Shown here piece by piece: positions 6,390 to 13,100 of a stretch of DNA of 26,387 nucleotides. The stretch's first letter is position 1, and each line of letters opens with the position of its first letter. The DNA is from JALZAH01 sp051000755. Lineage in GTDB: Bacteria; Actinomycetota; Acidimicrobiia; Acidimicrobiales; Palsa-688. The notes beneath the pieces are model-generated. The model saw only the letters and a list, made by a program, of their open reading frames with translations. It was not told where the DNA came from and made no database searches. Where the stretch lies: NCBI GenBank assembly GCA_051000755.1, contig JBPCNZ010000128.1, forward strand, positions 1 through 26,387, written 5' to 3'. The position numbers and the translations under genes are program-made.

Positions 6390-7190
6390 GTGGCGTTGAC
6401 CGCCAGGGACCTCCCGGCCTCGCCCGTGGCCGTCACGGTCATCGTGCCCACCCGCAACGAGTCACCCAACGTCGAGCTGCTCGTCGACCGCCTGACCAAG
6501 GCCCTCGGCACCAGCGGCGATTGGGAGCTGCTCTTCGTCGACGACTCCGACGACGATACCCCCCAGGCCATCGCCGCCCAGCGCCACCCGCAGCGGACCA
6601 TCCGGCTCCACCACCGGCCCGCGGGTCGCCGTCCGGGCGGGCTGGGCGGCGCCGTGCAGGACGGCTTCGCGGCGGCCAGCGGCGAGGTCATCGTGGTCAT
6701 GGACGCCGACCTCCAGCATCCTCCCGAGATCGTGCCGGCGCTGGTCACCGCCATCCAGGCCGGCGAGGCCGATCTGGTGGTCGGGACCCGCTTCGCCGAC
6801 GCCGGGGAGAGCGCCGGGCTCTCGGGCCCGTGGCGCCGGGCCGTGTCGTCGTCCAGTCGCCGGTTGGTCCACGCCCTTATCCCCCGCTCCCGCCCCCTGA
6901 CCGACCCCCTGAGCGGGCTGTTCGCCTTCGAGCGCTCCGTGATCGAGGGCGTGACTCTCGAGGCCAACGGGTTCAAGATCCTGCTCGAGGTGGTGGCCCT
7001 CGGTCACTGGCACCGAGCCGTCAACCTAGCCTACCGCTTCGACCGGCGCCACGCCGGTCGCAGCAAGGCCAGCCTGCACGAGGGCTGGCTGTTCAGCCAG
7101 CACCTGGCCCGCCTGGCTCAGCGCCACCGTCACGTCGACGGCCTCCCGCCCGTCATCGAGCGAAGCGACGCTGACCTCCCCATCAGCTGA
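6390..7190 (+). CDS. Family 2 glycosyltransferase, polyprenol-phosphate type
   Basis: A 266-residue GT-A glycosyltransferase resembling the catalytic domain of dolichol/polyprenol-phosphate mannosyltransferase. The family moves a sugar from GDP-mannose or a similar donor to a polyprenyl phosphate at the cytoplasmic membrane face. The nucleotide-binding start VTVIVPTRNES is at about residues 15-25, the acidic DDSDDD at 51-56, and the DxD-containing MDADLQHPPE at 104-113. VGTRFADAG, DPLSGLFAFERSVI and NGFKILLEV are typical DPM1-like blocks. There are no C-terminal transmembrane helices, so this is the soluble, single-domain form. The start GTG 6390 immediately follows the ATL stop in the same frame; no clear Shine-Dalgarno is visible, so translation probably depends on the upstream gene. 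The sugar and acceptor cannot be told from sequence. Confidence 0.85.
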   Translation: MALTARDLPASPVAVTVIVPTRNESPNVELLVDRLTKALGTSGDWELLFVDDSDDDTPQAIAAQRHPQRTIRLHHRPAGRRPGGLGGAVQDGFAAASGEVIVVMDADLQHPPEIVPALVTAIQAGEADLVVGTRFADAGESAGLSGPWRRAVSSSSRRLVHALIPRSRPLTDPLSGLFAFERSVIEGVTLEANGFKILLEVVALGHWHRAVNLAYRFDRRHAGRSKASLHEGWLFSQHLARLAQRHRHVDGLPPVIERSDADLPIS

Positions 7191-7197
7191 AGCTCCC

Positions 7198-7997
7198 ATG
7201 ACGGCCGATCCTGAACCTCCCGTGAGCGTGTCCTTCGCCGCCATGATGGACCTCAGTCCCCACGACCCCGACACGTTCGTCGGAACCGGACCCCGGTACC
7301 CGTGGGGCGGCCTGTACGGGGGCCAGATCGTCGCTCAGGGCCTTCGCGCCGCAGCAATGACCGTGGACCCCGATGTCAGGGTCCATTCCCTCCACGCCTA
7401 TTTCATCCGGCGGGGCGATGCCACCGAGCCCATCCGCTTCGAGGTGGACCGGCTGCGCGACGGGAGGTCCTTCACCACCCGTGCCGTCGTCGCCCGCCAG
7501 GCCGGCGGGGCCATCTTGAACATGTCAGCGTCGTTTCAGCGCTCCGGGCCGACCGAGCAGGTCCAGACGGCCACCCCGCCCGACGTGGCCAGCCCCGAGG
7601 GCCTCGAGCGCGACGGGTGGGCCCCGATCATCGAGCGGTCGCTGCTCCCGGTCGAGCCGGGCCGGTCGGCGGCGTGGATGCGCATCCCGGGCCTGGACGA
7701 CGACCCGGTGCTCGGCGCCTGCGCCCTGGCTTACCTCTCCGACGATCTGGCCACCGACGCGGTGAGCTCGCTGCACGGTCGGGAGACCGGCGAGGGGCCC
7801 GACGCGTGGATCGGGATCAGCCTGGACCACGCCATCTGGTTCCAGGGTCCGCTCGTGCGTCGGACTGGCAGCTGCACCACTTCCGGGCCGACGCCCTGCT
7901 CGCGCCCCGCGGCCTGGCCGTCGGCCACATCTTCGACCGGTCCGGCAACCACCGCGCCACCGTCTCCCAGGAGGTCCTCCTGCGCCGAGCGGGCTGA
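7198..7997 (+). pseudogene. TesB-like acyl-CoA thioesterase II with a one-base frameshift
   Basis: Double-hotdog acyl-CoA thioesterase, 266 residues if the frame is repaired. From ATG 7198 the frame reads GGLYGGQIVAQ, VHSLHAYFIRRGD and ISLDHAIWFQGPL, all family blocks. At about 7854 the frame breaks: the expected continuation RASDWQLHHF...HIFDRSGNHRATVSQEVLLRRAG is found in another frame and ends at TGA 7995-7997. Adding one C between CTC (7852-7854) and GTG restores the complete protein. The sequence on both sides is well preserved, so a recent mutation or a sequencing error is more likely than old decay. Without repair, translation would run on for hundreds of unrelated codons. It follows the glycosyltransferase by 7 bp and ends 13 bp from the convergent gene at 8011. 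Confidence 0.85.
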
Positions 7998-8010
7998 GCT
8001 CGCCGGGGCC

Positions 8011-8748
8011 TCAGGAGGCCTTGCCCACCGCGGCACGGACGGTCGAGGTGACGTCGCCCAGGATGGTGTTGGACACGGGCATGGTGTCCGCATAGGCGAA
8101 GACCACGATCGTCGCCGCGGTGCGGACGACGGCGATGGTGAGTTGCTCCGTCCGCCCGTGGAGGTGGTACGTCCCATGGACGGTCTCGGTCTGGTCGCCG
8201 ATCCCAGGGATGGTGAATGGCGTCAACGGGACGCTGACCTGGTTGGTGTACACGGCCACCGTCGGCGCCGGGCAGGATCCGAGGGTGGCGGCCAGGGACC
8301 GGTAGGCGGACGTGGCGGCGGGCACCGTGGCAAAGGCGTCGAGTTGCTCGTTGATCAGCGGCAGCCCGCCGAAGTAGGGGCCCTCGAGGAACTGTACGGC
8401 CTGGCGGGCCACCCCCTGAGGCTTTCCCAGCGGCGCCAGGCATCCCGATCCGGCCCACTGCTGGGCGCTCTCGGAGGGCACCGGGTGGTAATAGCCCCCC
8501 AGGTCGTTGGGGACGAGCAGGTTGGCTTCGAGGATCATGGCGCTCGGCACCATCACCGGCGGCACCGTGGTGGTGGGTGCGGGGACCGTGCCCCCGCCGG
8601 CGGCCGTGGTGGTGGGACCGGGGCGCGGGGCCGTCGATGTGCGAGCGGCCGGCCCCGACGCTTTGGTGCCTTGGGCGATCAGGCCCCCGACCCCGGCCAG
8701 GAGCAGGGCCAGGCACAGGGCGAAGGTGACACGAATCACGGTCCGCAC
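8011..8748 (-). CDS. Secreted or membrane-anchored protein of unknown function
   Basis: A 245-residue protein that I do not recognise by name. A hydrophobic N-terminal segment at about residues 5-25 (VIRVTFALCLALLLAGVGGL) would act as signal peptide or anchor. There is no lipobox Cys directly after it. A Pro/Thr/Ala-rich linker follows to about residue 66, then a globular region with two cysteines (GSGCLAP and LGSCPAP) that could form a disulfide. Length and layout loosely recall the extracellular PknH-like sensor domains of actinobacteria, but I cannot claim homology. It starts at GTG 8748, three bases after the hsp20 stop, so the two genes are probably co-transcribed and coupled. The gene ends 13 bp from the convergent thioesterase gene. 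Confidence 0.75.
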   Translation of the reverse strand: MRTVIRVTFALCLALLLAGVGGLIAQGTKASGPAARTSTAPRPGPTTTAAGGGTVPAPTTTVPPVMVPSAMILEANLLVPNDLGGYYHPVPSESAQQWAGSGCLAPLGKPQGVARQAVQFLEGPYFGGLPLINEQLDAFATVPAATSAYRSLAATLGSCPAPTVAVYTNQVSVPLTPFTIPGIGDQTETVHGTYHLHGRTEQLTIAVVRTAATIVVFAYADTMPVSNTILGDVTSTVRAAVGKAS

Positions 8749-8751
8749 CGA

Positions 8752-9123
8752 TCAGGACCTGGTGTGGCGCTTGGCGGGCGTGACCGACACCGTCTCCCCC
8801 GGCTCCACCGGCCCCTCGAGGATGCGCACCACCAGCTGGCCATTGACCAGCGACGCCTCCACCCCTCCGCCGAAGCCGTCGGGAAGGTCGAGCTGGCGCT
8901 CGTAGGCACCGTAGGTCCACTCGTGGAGCAGGTACTCCCGCTCCGCCGCGTTCCGCAGCCGGGCCTTGATGCTCAGGTGCCGGCCCGTCCGCTCCACCAC
9001 GACGTCGTCGGGCGTCACCGCCGGGGCCACTGCCACCACCACGACGGCGTGGGGGGCCTGGTACATGTTGACCGGGATGGTCTGGGAGGCGAGACCTGCC
9101 TCGCCGGCGGGATCAGAGCTCAT
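8752..9123 (-). CDS. Hsp20/alpha-crystallin family small heat shock protein
   Basis: A 123-residue ATP-independent holdase-type chaperone. The alpha-crystallin domain spans roughly residues 17-110. It has the N-terminal strand IPVNMYQAPHAVVVVA, the PGV-type turn APAVTPDDVVVE, the ERQLDLPDGFGGGVEASLVNGQLVVRI block in pieces, and the family NGxL motif. No C-terminal I-x-I/V motif is seen, so oligomer assembly may differ from classical Hsp20. ATG 9123 is chosen because the conserved domain begins soon after. No good Shine-Dalgarno precedes it, and the frame is open far upstream with non-domain sequence. It is preceded by a 330-nt leader containing several inverted repeats and followed by the anchored protein gene. 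No HAIR or CIRCE element is visible. Confidence 0.82.
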   Translation of the reverse strand: MSSDPAGEAGLASQTIPVNMYQAPHAVVVVAVAPAVTPDDVVVERTGRHLSIKARLRNAAEREYLLHEWTYGAYERQLDLPDGFGGGVEASLVNGQLVVRILEGPVEPGETVSVTPAKRHTRS

Positions 9124-9254
9124 GGGCGGGTTGTAGCCGAAGCGGGGGACGGTGCGCAACGCCTCGGCCGCGGACGCGGTGTCCGCCAGCCCTTGATCGG
9201 CTCGCCGCCATCGCCTACCGTCACCTCCAGCAGGCGGGCGTCCGGGCCGGTGAT

Positions 9255-9268
9255 CGTTCGGGGGAACG
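9255..9268. repeat. Inverted repeat CGTTC-GGGG-GAACG
   Basis: Perfect 5-bp arms with a 4-base loop. In the hsp20 leader RNA it would form a small tetraloop hairpin. The arm order is opposite to a LexA box, so it is not an SOS site. Confidence 0.6.
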
Positions 9269-9299
9269 GTGGGGGTGTCACCGGGCCCAGACGCGCTGC

Positions 9300-9328
9300 G
9301 AGGGCCCAGCGGGGGGAGCCGGGCCCTC
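9300..9328. repeat. Strong 8-bp GC hairpin in the hsp20 leader
   Basis: GAGGGCCC (9300-9307) and GGGCCCTC (9321-9328) pair perfectly around a 13-base loop. There is no T-run on either side, so a Rho-independent terminator is unlikely by the classical rule, although U-less hairpins do occur in actinobacteria. It could end the transcript of the dehydratase gene or structure the hsp20 leader. Confidence 0.65.
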
Positions 9329-9367
9329 GAGCATCTGCTCAAACAACCAGCCGGGGGGACAGCCGGT

Positions 9368-9380
9368 TGGAGCAACTCCA
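9368..9380. repeat. Short palindrome TGGAG-TTG-CTCCA at the candidate hsp20 start site
   Basis: Perfect 5-bp arms around 3 bases (minus-strand reading). It begins at the last base of the candidate -10 box and covers the predicted transcription start, as an operator or a 5'-end hairpin would. Confidence 0.45.
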
Positions 9381-9409
9381 GTATGCCCGGGGCCCCGCCA
9401 TCTGTCCAA
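9380..9409 (-). promoter_or_regulatory. Candidate promoter for hsp20
   Basis: On the minus strand, TTGGAC (9409-9404) and CATACT (9385-9380) are separated by 18 bp and match 4 of 6 bases or better to the housekeeping -35 and -10 consensus. It would give an untranslated leader of about 250 nt. The match is by eye only. Confidence 0.35.
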
Positions 9410-9454
9410 TGGTTTACAGAGACACAACCCATCGCTCCTGGCGATAGTGAGGTC

Positions 9455-9799
9455 TCAGGACAGCGGTTGGTTCCTCCCGATGAGGCGCTCGATGGCGGCG
9501 GCGGCGGCCAGATCGGTCTCGGTGACCCCGCCCGAGCTGTGGGTCGAGAGGGCGAAGCGCACCGTCCGCCACCGGATGTCGATGTCGGGATGGTGATCCA
9601 TGGCCTCGGCCACCTGGGCCACGGCGGTGACCAGCTCGACGGCAGCGAGGAAGTCGGCCATGGTCGCCGTCCGCACGATCGTCGACTCGTCGCCCTCCCA
9701 TCCCGGCAGCCCCTCCAACCCGGCCGCGACCTGCCCGGCGTCGAGACGCTCGCGGGAGGGGGGTGAGGGTGGGGACGGGGTGTCTGGGTAGTCGGCCAT
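9455..9799 (-). CDS. 4a-hydroxytetrahydrobiopterin dehydratase (pterin-4a-carbinolamine dehydratase)
   Basis: A 114-residue PCD/DCoH-fold protein, the usual length of the family. It dehydrates pterin-4a-carbinolamine formed by aromatic amino acid hydroxylases; many bacterial homologues lie far from such hydroxylases and may act in molybdopterin or other pterin chemistry. The signature at residues 64-96 includes the catalytic pair His69-His70 in DHHPDIDIRW, then THSSGGVTETD with His87. The first 15 residues are Pro-rich and poorly conserved. ATG 9799 is the only sensible start. No hydroxylase or pterin gene is nearby; it is divergent from the TetR gene and upstream of hsp20. Confidence 0.92.
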   Translation of the reverse strand: MADYPDTPSPPSPPSRERLDAGQVAAGLEGLPGWEGDESTIVRTATMADFLAAVELVTAVAQVAEAMDHHPDIDIRWRTVRFALSTHSSGGVTETDLAAAAAIERLIGRNQPLS

Positions 9800-10023
9800 G
9801 CTCCCGGTCTACACTGTGGAAGACGCGCCGGGGAGTCTGGTCGGCATTCGAACCTGGGGAAAGGGCCGGCTCCATGCGCACCGTCGAGATGTGTTGTCCC
9901 TCGTGGTGCTGGCGACGCTGGTGGCCGCCCTCGACCATGAGCGGGGGGGTCGGTCATCCCGGTGTCGATGTCCGAGTCGCCGGCGAGCTGGAGCGTGACG
10001 CTGCGTCGTGCGCCGGACACCAC

Positions 10024-10029
10024 TACCCT
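10024..10029 (+). promoter_or_regulatory. Candidate -10 box of the TetR gene
   Basis: TACCCT (TAnnnT) followed by 8 bases and GTG 10038. The spacing fits a leaderless or near-leaderless start. No clear -35 element is visible. Confidence 0.35.
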
Positions 10030-10037
10030 CCCCAAGA

Positions 10038-10652
10038 GTGTCTGTGCCCGATTCTCGTTCACCCACGAACACCAGCGCCCGGCGGGCGGCGGTGGAGCGG
10101 GCCATCCTCGATGCGGCCGAGGCGCTGCTGGCGGAAGAGTCGTTCCATGCCCTGACGGTCGAGGACGTCATGAAGAAAGCGGGCCTGACTCGCACCGCCT
10201 TCTACCGGTACTTTCCCGACCTCGAAGCGGTCCTCCTGCGACGGATGACGGAGCTGCACGCCGAGTTGGCCGAGGCTGCCAACCTGTGGCTGGACCTCGA
10301 CGCCGAACCCACCGAGTCCATCCTGGCCGGCAACACCGGCCTGGCCGAGGTCTACAACCACCACGGCCGCATCCTGCTGGCCTTCGCCGATGCCGCCGGC
10401 CGCGGCCCGGAGATCGAGATGGCCTGGCATGAGACGGTCCACAGCTTCGTGGCGCCGGTCGTGGCCCGGATCGAGGACCTGCAGGCGCGGGGCCTGACCC
10501 ATGTGCCCAACATCGAGGAGACGGCCCGAGCCCTGGTGTGGATGAACGAGCGCTACCTGTTGGAGACCTTCGGCCGGCGCAGCGGCGCCGACGTGGGCCT
10601 CGCGGCCCAGACCCTGTCGGAGATCTGGCACCGGGTCCTCTTCGCCGCCTGA
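10038..10652 (+). CDS. TetR-family transcriptional regulator, EthR-like
   Basis: A 204-residue one-component repressor. The N-terminal helix-turn-helix runs from about residue 12 to 60 (AVERAILDAAEALLAEE, then LTVEDVMKKAGLTRTAFYRYFPDLEAVL), with the recognition helix TRTAFYRYF. The C-terminal ligand domain contains ALVWMNERYLLE, resembling the EthR type. GTG 10038 is preferred because TACCCT lies 8 bases upstream; GTG 10044, with AAGAG 5 bases before it, and GTG 10008 are alternatives. The following ORF, galT and galK are so tightly packed that they probably share its transcript. It may regulate its own operon, but no clear palindromic operator is visible upstream and the ligand is unknown. 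Confidence 0.88.
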   Translation: MSVPDSRSPTNTSARRAAVERAILDAAEALLAEESFHALTVEDVMKKAGLTRTAFYRYFPDLEAVLLRRMTELHAELAEAANLWLDLDAEPTESILAGNTGLAEVYNHHGRILLAFADAAGRGPEIEMAWHETVHSFVAPVVARIEDLQARGLTHVPNIEETARALVWMNERYLLETFGRRSGADVGLAAQTLSEIWHRVLFAA

Positions 10653-10653
10653 G

Positions 10654-10836
10654 GTGAGCTTTCCCTGGGAGGCGATCGACGGCGGCGCCGGTGGTCTCGC
10701 TCGTCGCGACGAGATGAAGCCGGATGGGCGCCGGCTGACCCTCTACCGCCTCGGGAGCGGCGAGGCCGTCCGGGAGGACCGTGACGGCACCGGAGCCTCG
10801 GACGAGACCGACGCCGGCCGTGAACGACACCCGTGA
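10654..10836 (+). CDS. Small protein of unknown function between tetR and galT
   Basis: A 60-codon ORF beginning MSFPWEAIDGGAGGL, with RRDEMKPDGRRLTLYRLGSG in its middle and a charged, probably disordered tail. The GTG start comes one base after the tetR stop, and the TGA overlaps the galT GTG start (GTGA at 10833-10836). That packing on both sides is what a real, coupled gene would show. I do not recognise the protein. The alternative is a chance ORF in a 180-bp spacer that carries a long leader for galT. Confidence 0.5.
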   Translation: MSFPWEAIDGGAGGLARRDEMKPDGRRLTLYRLGSGEAVREDRDGTGASDETDAGRERHP

Positions 10837-11831
10837 CCGAGCGGCGCTACGACCCGACCACCGGCGAATGGGTCACCTTCGCCACCCATCGTCAGAGCCG
10901 GACCTACAAGCCGCCCGCCGACTTCTGCCCGCTGTGCCCGACCCGGCCCGGCGCGGCCGAGACCGAGATCCCCCATCCCAGCTTCGAGGTGGTGAGCTTC
11001 GACAACAGGTTCCCGTCGTTCGGCGGTCACGCGCCACCCCCGAGCATCGGCGGCACCGACCTCTACCCCGTCGAGCCCGCGTCCGGTCGTTGCGAGGTCG
11101 TCGTCTACTCCGACGACCACGACACCACGTTCGCCGAGCTGAGCGCGGAGCGGATCAGGATGCTCGTCGATGTCTGGGTCGACCGCTGGCAAGCCCTCGG
11201 AGCCCAGGACGACATCGGCTACGTCATGCCGTTCGAAAACAAGGGCGAGGTCGTCGGCACCACCCTGTCGCATCCCCACGGCCAGATCTACGGCTACCCC
11301 GAGGTCCCTCCCCGACCGCTCCGGGAGCTACGGGCCGCGCAGGCCCACCTGGGGCGCACGGGTCGCTGTGTGGAGTGCGATGTGGTGGCAGCCGAGATGG
11401 CCGACGGGCGGCGCCTGGTCGACACCGACGCCGGCTGGGTGGCGTGGGTGCCGTTCTGGGCCCGCTTCCCCTACGAGGTCCACATCGCCCCCCGCCGTCA
11501 CCGCCCCTCGCTGGGTCACCTGGAGGAGCCGGACCGGGCCGCGTTGGCCCGGGTGTTGCAGACCGTCGCCCGGTCCTACGACGCCCTCTGGGGCTTCTCC
11601 CTGCCCTATGTCATGGCCTTCCACCAACGCCCCACGAACGACGACGAGGCATGGGACCCCGTCAGCCACCTTCATGTCGAGTTCTCGCCCCCCAACCGCA
11701 GTGCCGACCAGCTCAAGTACCTGGCCGGCTCGGAGTTGGAGGGCGGGGCGTTCGTCACCGATGTCGCCCCCGAGGACGCTGCGGCCCGGCTTCGTGAAGC
11801 GCGAGACCGGGTCGGCCCCGGGCTCCGATGA
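10833..11831 (+). CDS. galT: Galactose-1-phosphate uridylyltransferase
   Basis: A 332-residue GalT of the HIT superfamily. It swaps UMP between UDP-glucose and galactose-1-phosphate in the Leloir pathway. The opening RYDPTTGEWV and the zinc-site CPLC (Cys32, Cys35) are typical. The active site FENKGEVVGTTLSHPHGQ carries His147-Pro-His149, where His149 is the UMP-accepting nucleophile. A second His-containing half, HIAPRRHRPSLGHL and MAFHQRP, is intact. The GTG start overlaps the stop of the small upstream ORF; the TGA stop overlaps the galK ATG (ATGA at 11828-11831), so GalT and GalK are translationally coupled. No galE or galactose transporter is in the window. Confidence 0.95.
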   Translation: MTERRYDPTTGEWVTFATHRQSRTYKPPADFCPLCPTRPGAAETEIPHPSFEVVSFDNRFPSFGGHAPPPSIGGTDLYPVEPASGRCEVVVYSDDHDTTFAELSAERIRMLVDVWVDRWQALGAQDDIGYVMPFENKGEVVGTTLSHPHGQIYGYPEVPPRPLRELRAAQAHLGRTGRCVECDVVAAEMADGRRLVDTDAGWVAWVPFWARFPYEVHIAPRRHRPSLGHLEEPDRAALARVLQTVARSYDALWGFSLPYVMAFHQRPTNDDEAWDPVSHLHVEFSPPNRSADQLKYLAGSELEGGAFVTDVAPEDAAARLREARDRVGPGLR

Positions 11832-12940
11832 CCGTCGCCGACTCGTTCCGCTCGATCGTCGGCCATGCACCCAACGGCGTCTGGCAGGCACCGGGGAGGG
11901 TGAACCTGATCGGCGAGCACACCGACTACTGCGGCGGGTTCGCCATCACCTTCGCCATCGACCGCCAGACGAGGGTTGCGGTCGGGCGACGCTCCGACCG
12001 CCGGGTGCGGGCCTGGTCCACCTCGGCACCGAGAGACGAGCCGCTGGTCGCCGATCTCGACGCCCTGGTCCCGGGGCGGGGCACGTCGTGGGCCCGCTAC
12101 CCCTTCGGCGTGCTGTGGGCTCTCGGGGCCGAAGGGGTCGACGTCGGGGGTCTCGACCTGGTGGTCGACTCCACGGTGCCCATCGGCAGCGGCCTGTCCT
12201 CCAGCGCGGCGCTGGAGGCGGCCGTGGCCGTCGCCGTCGACGATCTGGCCGACTCCGGGCTCGGCACTCTCCGTCTGGCCACCCTCTGCCACCGGGCCGA
12301 GTCCGACTATGTCGGTGCGCCCACCGGCCTGCTCGACCAGCTGGCGGTCCTGGGGGCGGCCGCGGGCCACGGCCTGTTCATCGACTTCCGCAGCCTCGAG
12401 GTCCGCCACCTGCCCCTGGCCCTCGGGCCCCTGACCGTCGTCGACACCGGCGTCCGGCACGCCAACACCGACGGCGCCTACGCGGCGCGGCGCCGGGCCT
12501 GCGAGGACGCGGCCGCGGCCCTGGGCGTCCCTCAGCTCCGCGATGCCGATGAGGTCCTCGTCGACCGCCACCTGACGGGGGTGCTGACCCGCCGCGCCCG
12601 CCACGTCGTCACCGAAGACATCCGCGTCGTCGAGACCGCCCGGCGCCTGGGCGCAGGTGAGGACATCGGCGACCTCCTCGACGCGTCCCACGACTCCCTC
12701 CGCGACGACTTCGAGGTCTCCTGCCCGGAGCTGGACACGGCCGTGGCATCGGCCCGGTCCGCGGGCGCCACTGGCGCCCGCATGACCGGCGCCGGGTTCG
12801 GGGGAGCGTGCATCGCTGTGGGCGTCGCCGCCGACGCCGTCGACGAGGTCGTCACCGCCGCCTTCGCCGGCGAGGGCTACGAGACCAAGCCGACGACCTT
12901 CGCGGTGGTGCCGTCACCGGGGGCCGGGCGCCTGTCGTAA
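11828..12940 (+). CDS. galK: Galactokinase
   Basis: A 370-residue GHMP-family kinase that phosphorylates alpha-D-galactose at C1 with ATP. The galactokinase signature GRVNLIGEHTDYCGGF is at residues 23-38, the GHMP ATP-binding loop PIGSGLSSSAALE at about 118-130, the catalytic-Asp region HGLFIDFRSLE at about 180-190, and the third motif ARMTGAGFGGACI near residue 320. All look functional. Its ATG overlaps the galT stop. It is the last gene of the tetR-small ORF-galT-galK unit and faces the convergent glycosidase gene. Confidence 0.95.
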   Translation: MTVADSFRSIVGHAPNGVWQAPGRVNLIGEHTDYCGGFAITFAIDRQTRVAVGRRSDRRVRAWSTSAPRDEPLVADLDALVPGRGTSWARYPFGVLWALGAEGVDVGGLDLVVDSTVPIGSGLSSSAALEAAVAVAVDDLADSGLGTLRLATLCHRAESDYVGAPTGLLDQLAVLGAAAGHGLFIDFRSLEVRHLPLALGPLTVVDTGVRHANTDGAYAARRRACEDAAAALGVPQLRDADEVLVDRHLTGVLTRRARHVVTEDIRVVETARRLGAGEDIGDLLDASHDSLRDDFEVSCPELDTAVASARSAGATGARMTGAGFGGACIAVGVAADAVDEVVTAAFAGEGYETKPTTFAVVPSPGAGRLS

Positions 12941-13100
12941 CCGCAGACCAGCAGGAAGACCTCGGCGGTGGCGATGACACCGACCACCACGCTCAGCTCC
13001 CGCTGGCGGAGCAGGCCCGGACCGATGCTCTTCAGACCCAACGGGCCGGCACGTCCGAGGTCGCCACGGATCCGGCGACGGCCCTCGTGGAGCAGGAGGC
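12941..13100. other. 160-bp convergent spacer with a possible gene remnant
   Basis: This lies between the stops of galK (plus) and the NAGPA-type gene (minus). A small inverted repeat GCTCC-N7-GGAGC is at 12996-13012, with no T-run. The minus strand is open from 13125 to 12877 with no standard ATG/GTG start in a useful place, but it reads like protein, including a 17-residue hydrophobic stretch. This could be a degraded membrane-protein fragment or chance. Confidence 0.3.

Larger units (their letters stand above)
9124..9454 (-). other. 331-bp gene-free stretch: candidate long hsp20 leader
   Basis: I find no convincing gene here. On the minus strand it holds a candidate promoter (9380-9409) and three inverted repeats (9368-9380, 9300-9328, 9255-9268) before the hsp20 start. 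A 31-codon ORF from ATG at about 9218, preceded by GGAGGTGA, overlaps the hsp20 start in another frame and looks basic and low-complexity; I do not call it a gene. Short protein-like stretches in two frames just upstream of hsp20 could be remnants. Confidence 0.5.

Noticed and set aside
7849..7860. Programmed -1 frameshift in the thioesterase gene
   Set aside because: No X-XXY-YYZ slippery heptamer and no obvious downstream stem at this point; a missing base explains it better.
9255..9268. CGTTC-N4-GAACG as a second SOS box
   Set aside because: The half-sites are in the opposite order to the actinobacterial LexA operator CGAAC-N4-GTTCG.
7198..9447. A single 749-residue protein starting with a thioesterase domain
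   Set aside because: Only the first 219 or so codons resemble TesB; the rest is antisense to the anchored protein and hsp20 genes and results from the frameshift.
9843..9854. Minus-strand GGTTCGAATGCC resembling a tRNA T-loop
   Set aside because: The flanking bases do not pair into a 5-bp T-stem and no acceptor or anticodon arm can be drawn.
9124..10062. N-terminal extension of Hsp20 to a much earlier start
   Set aside because: The upstream part overlaps the dehydratase gene in another frame and is Pro/Arg-rich; the chaperone domain begins just after ATG 9123.
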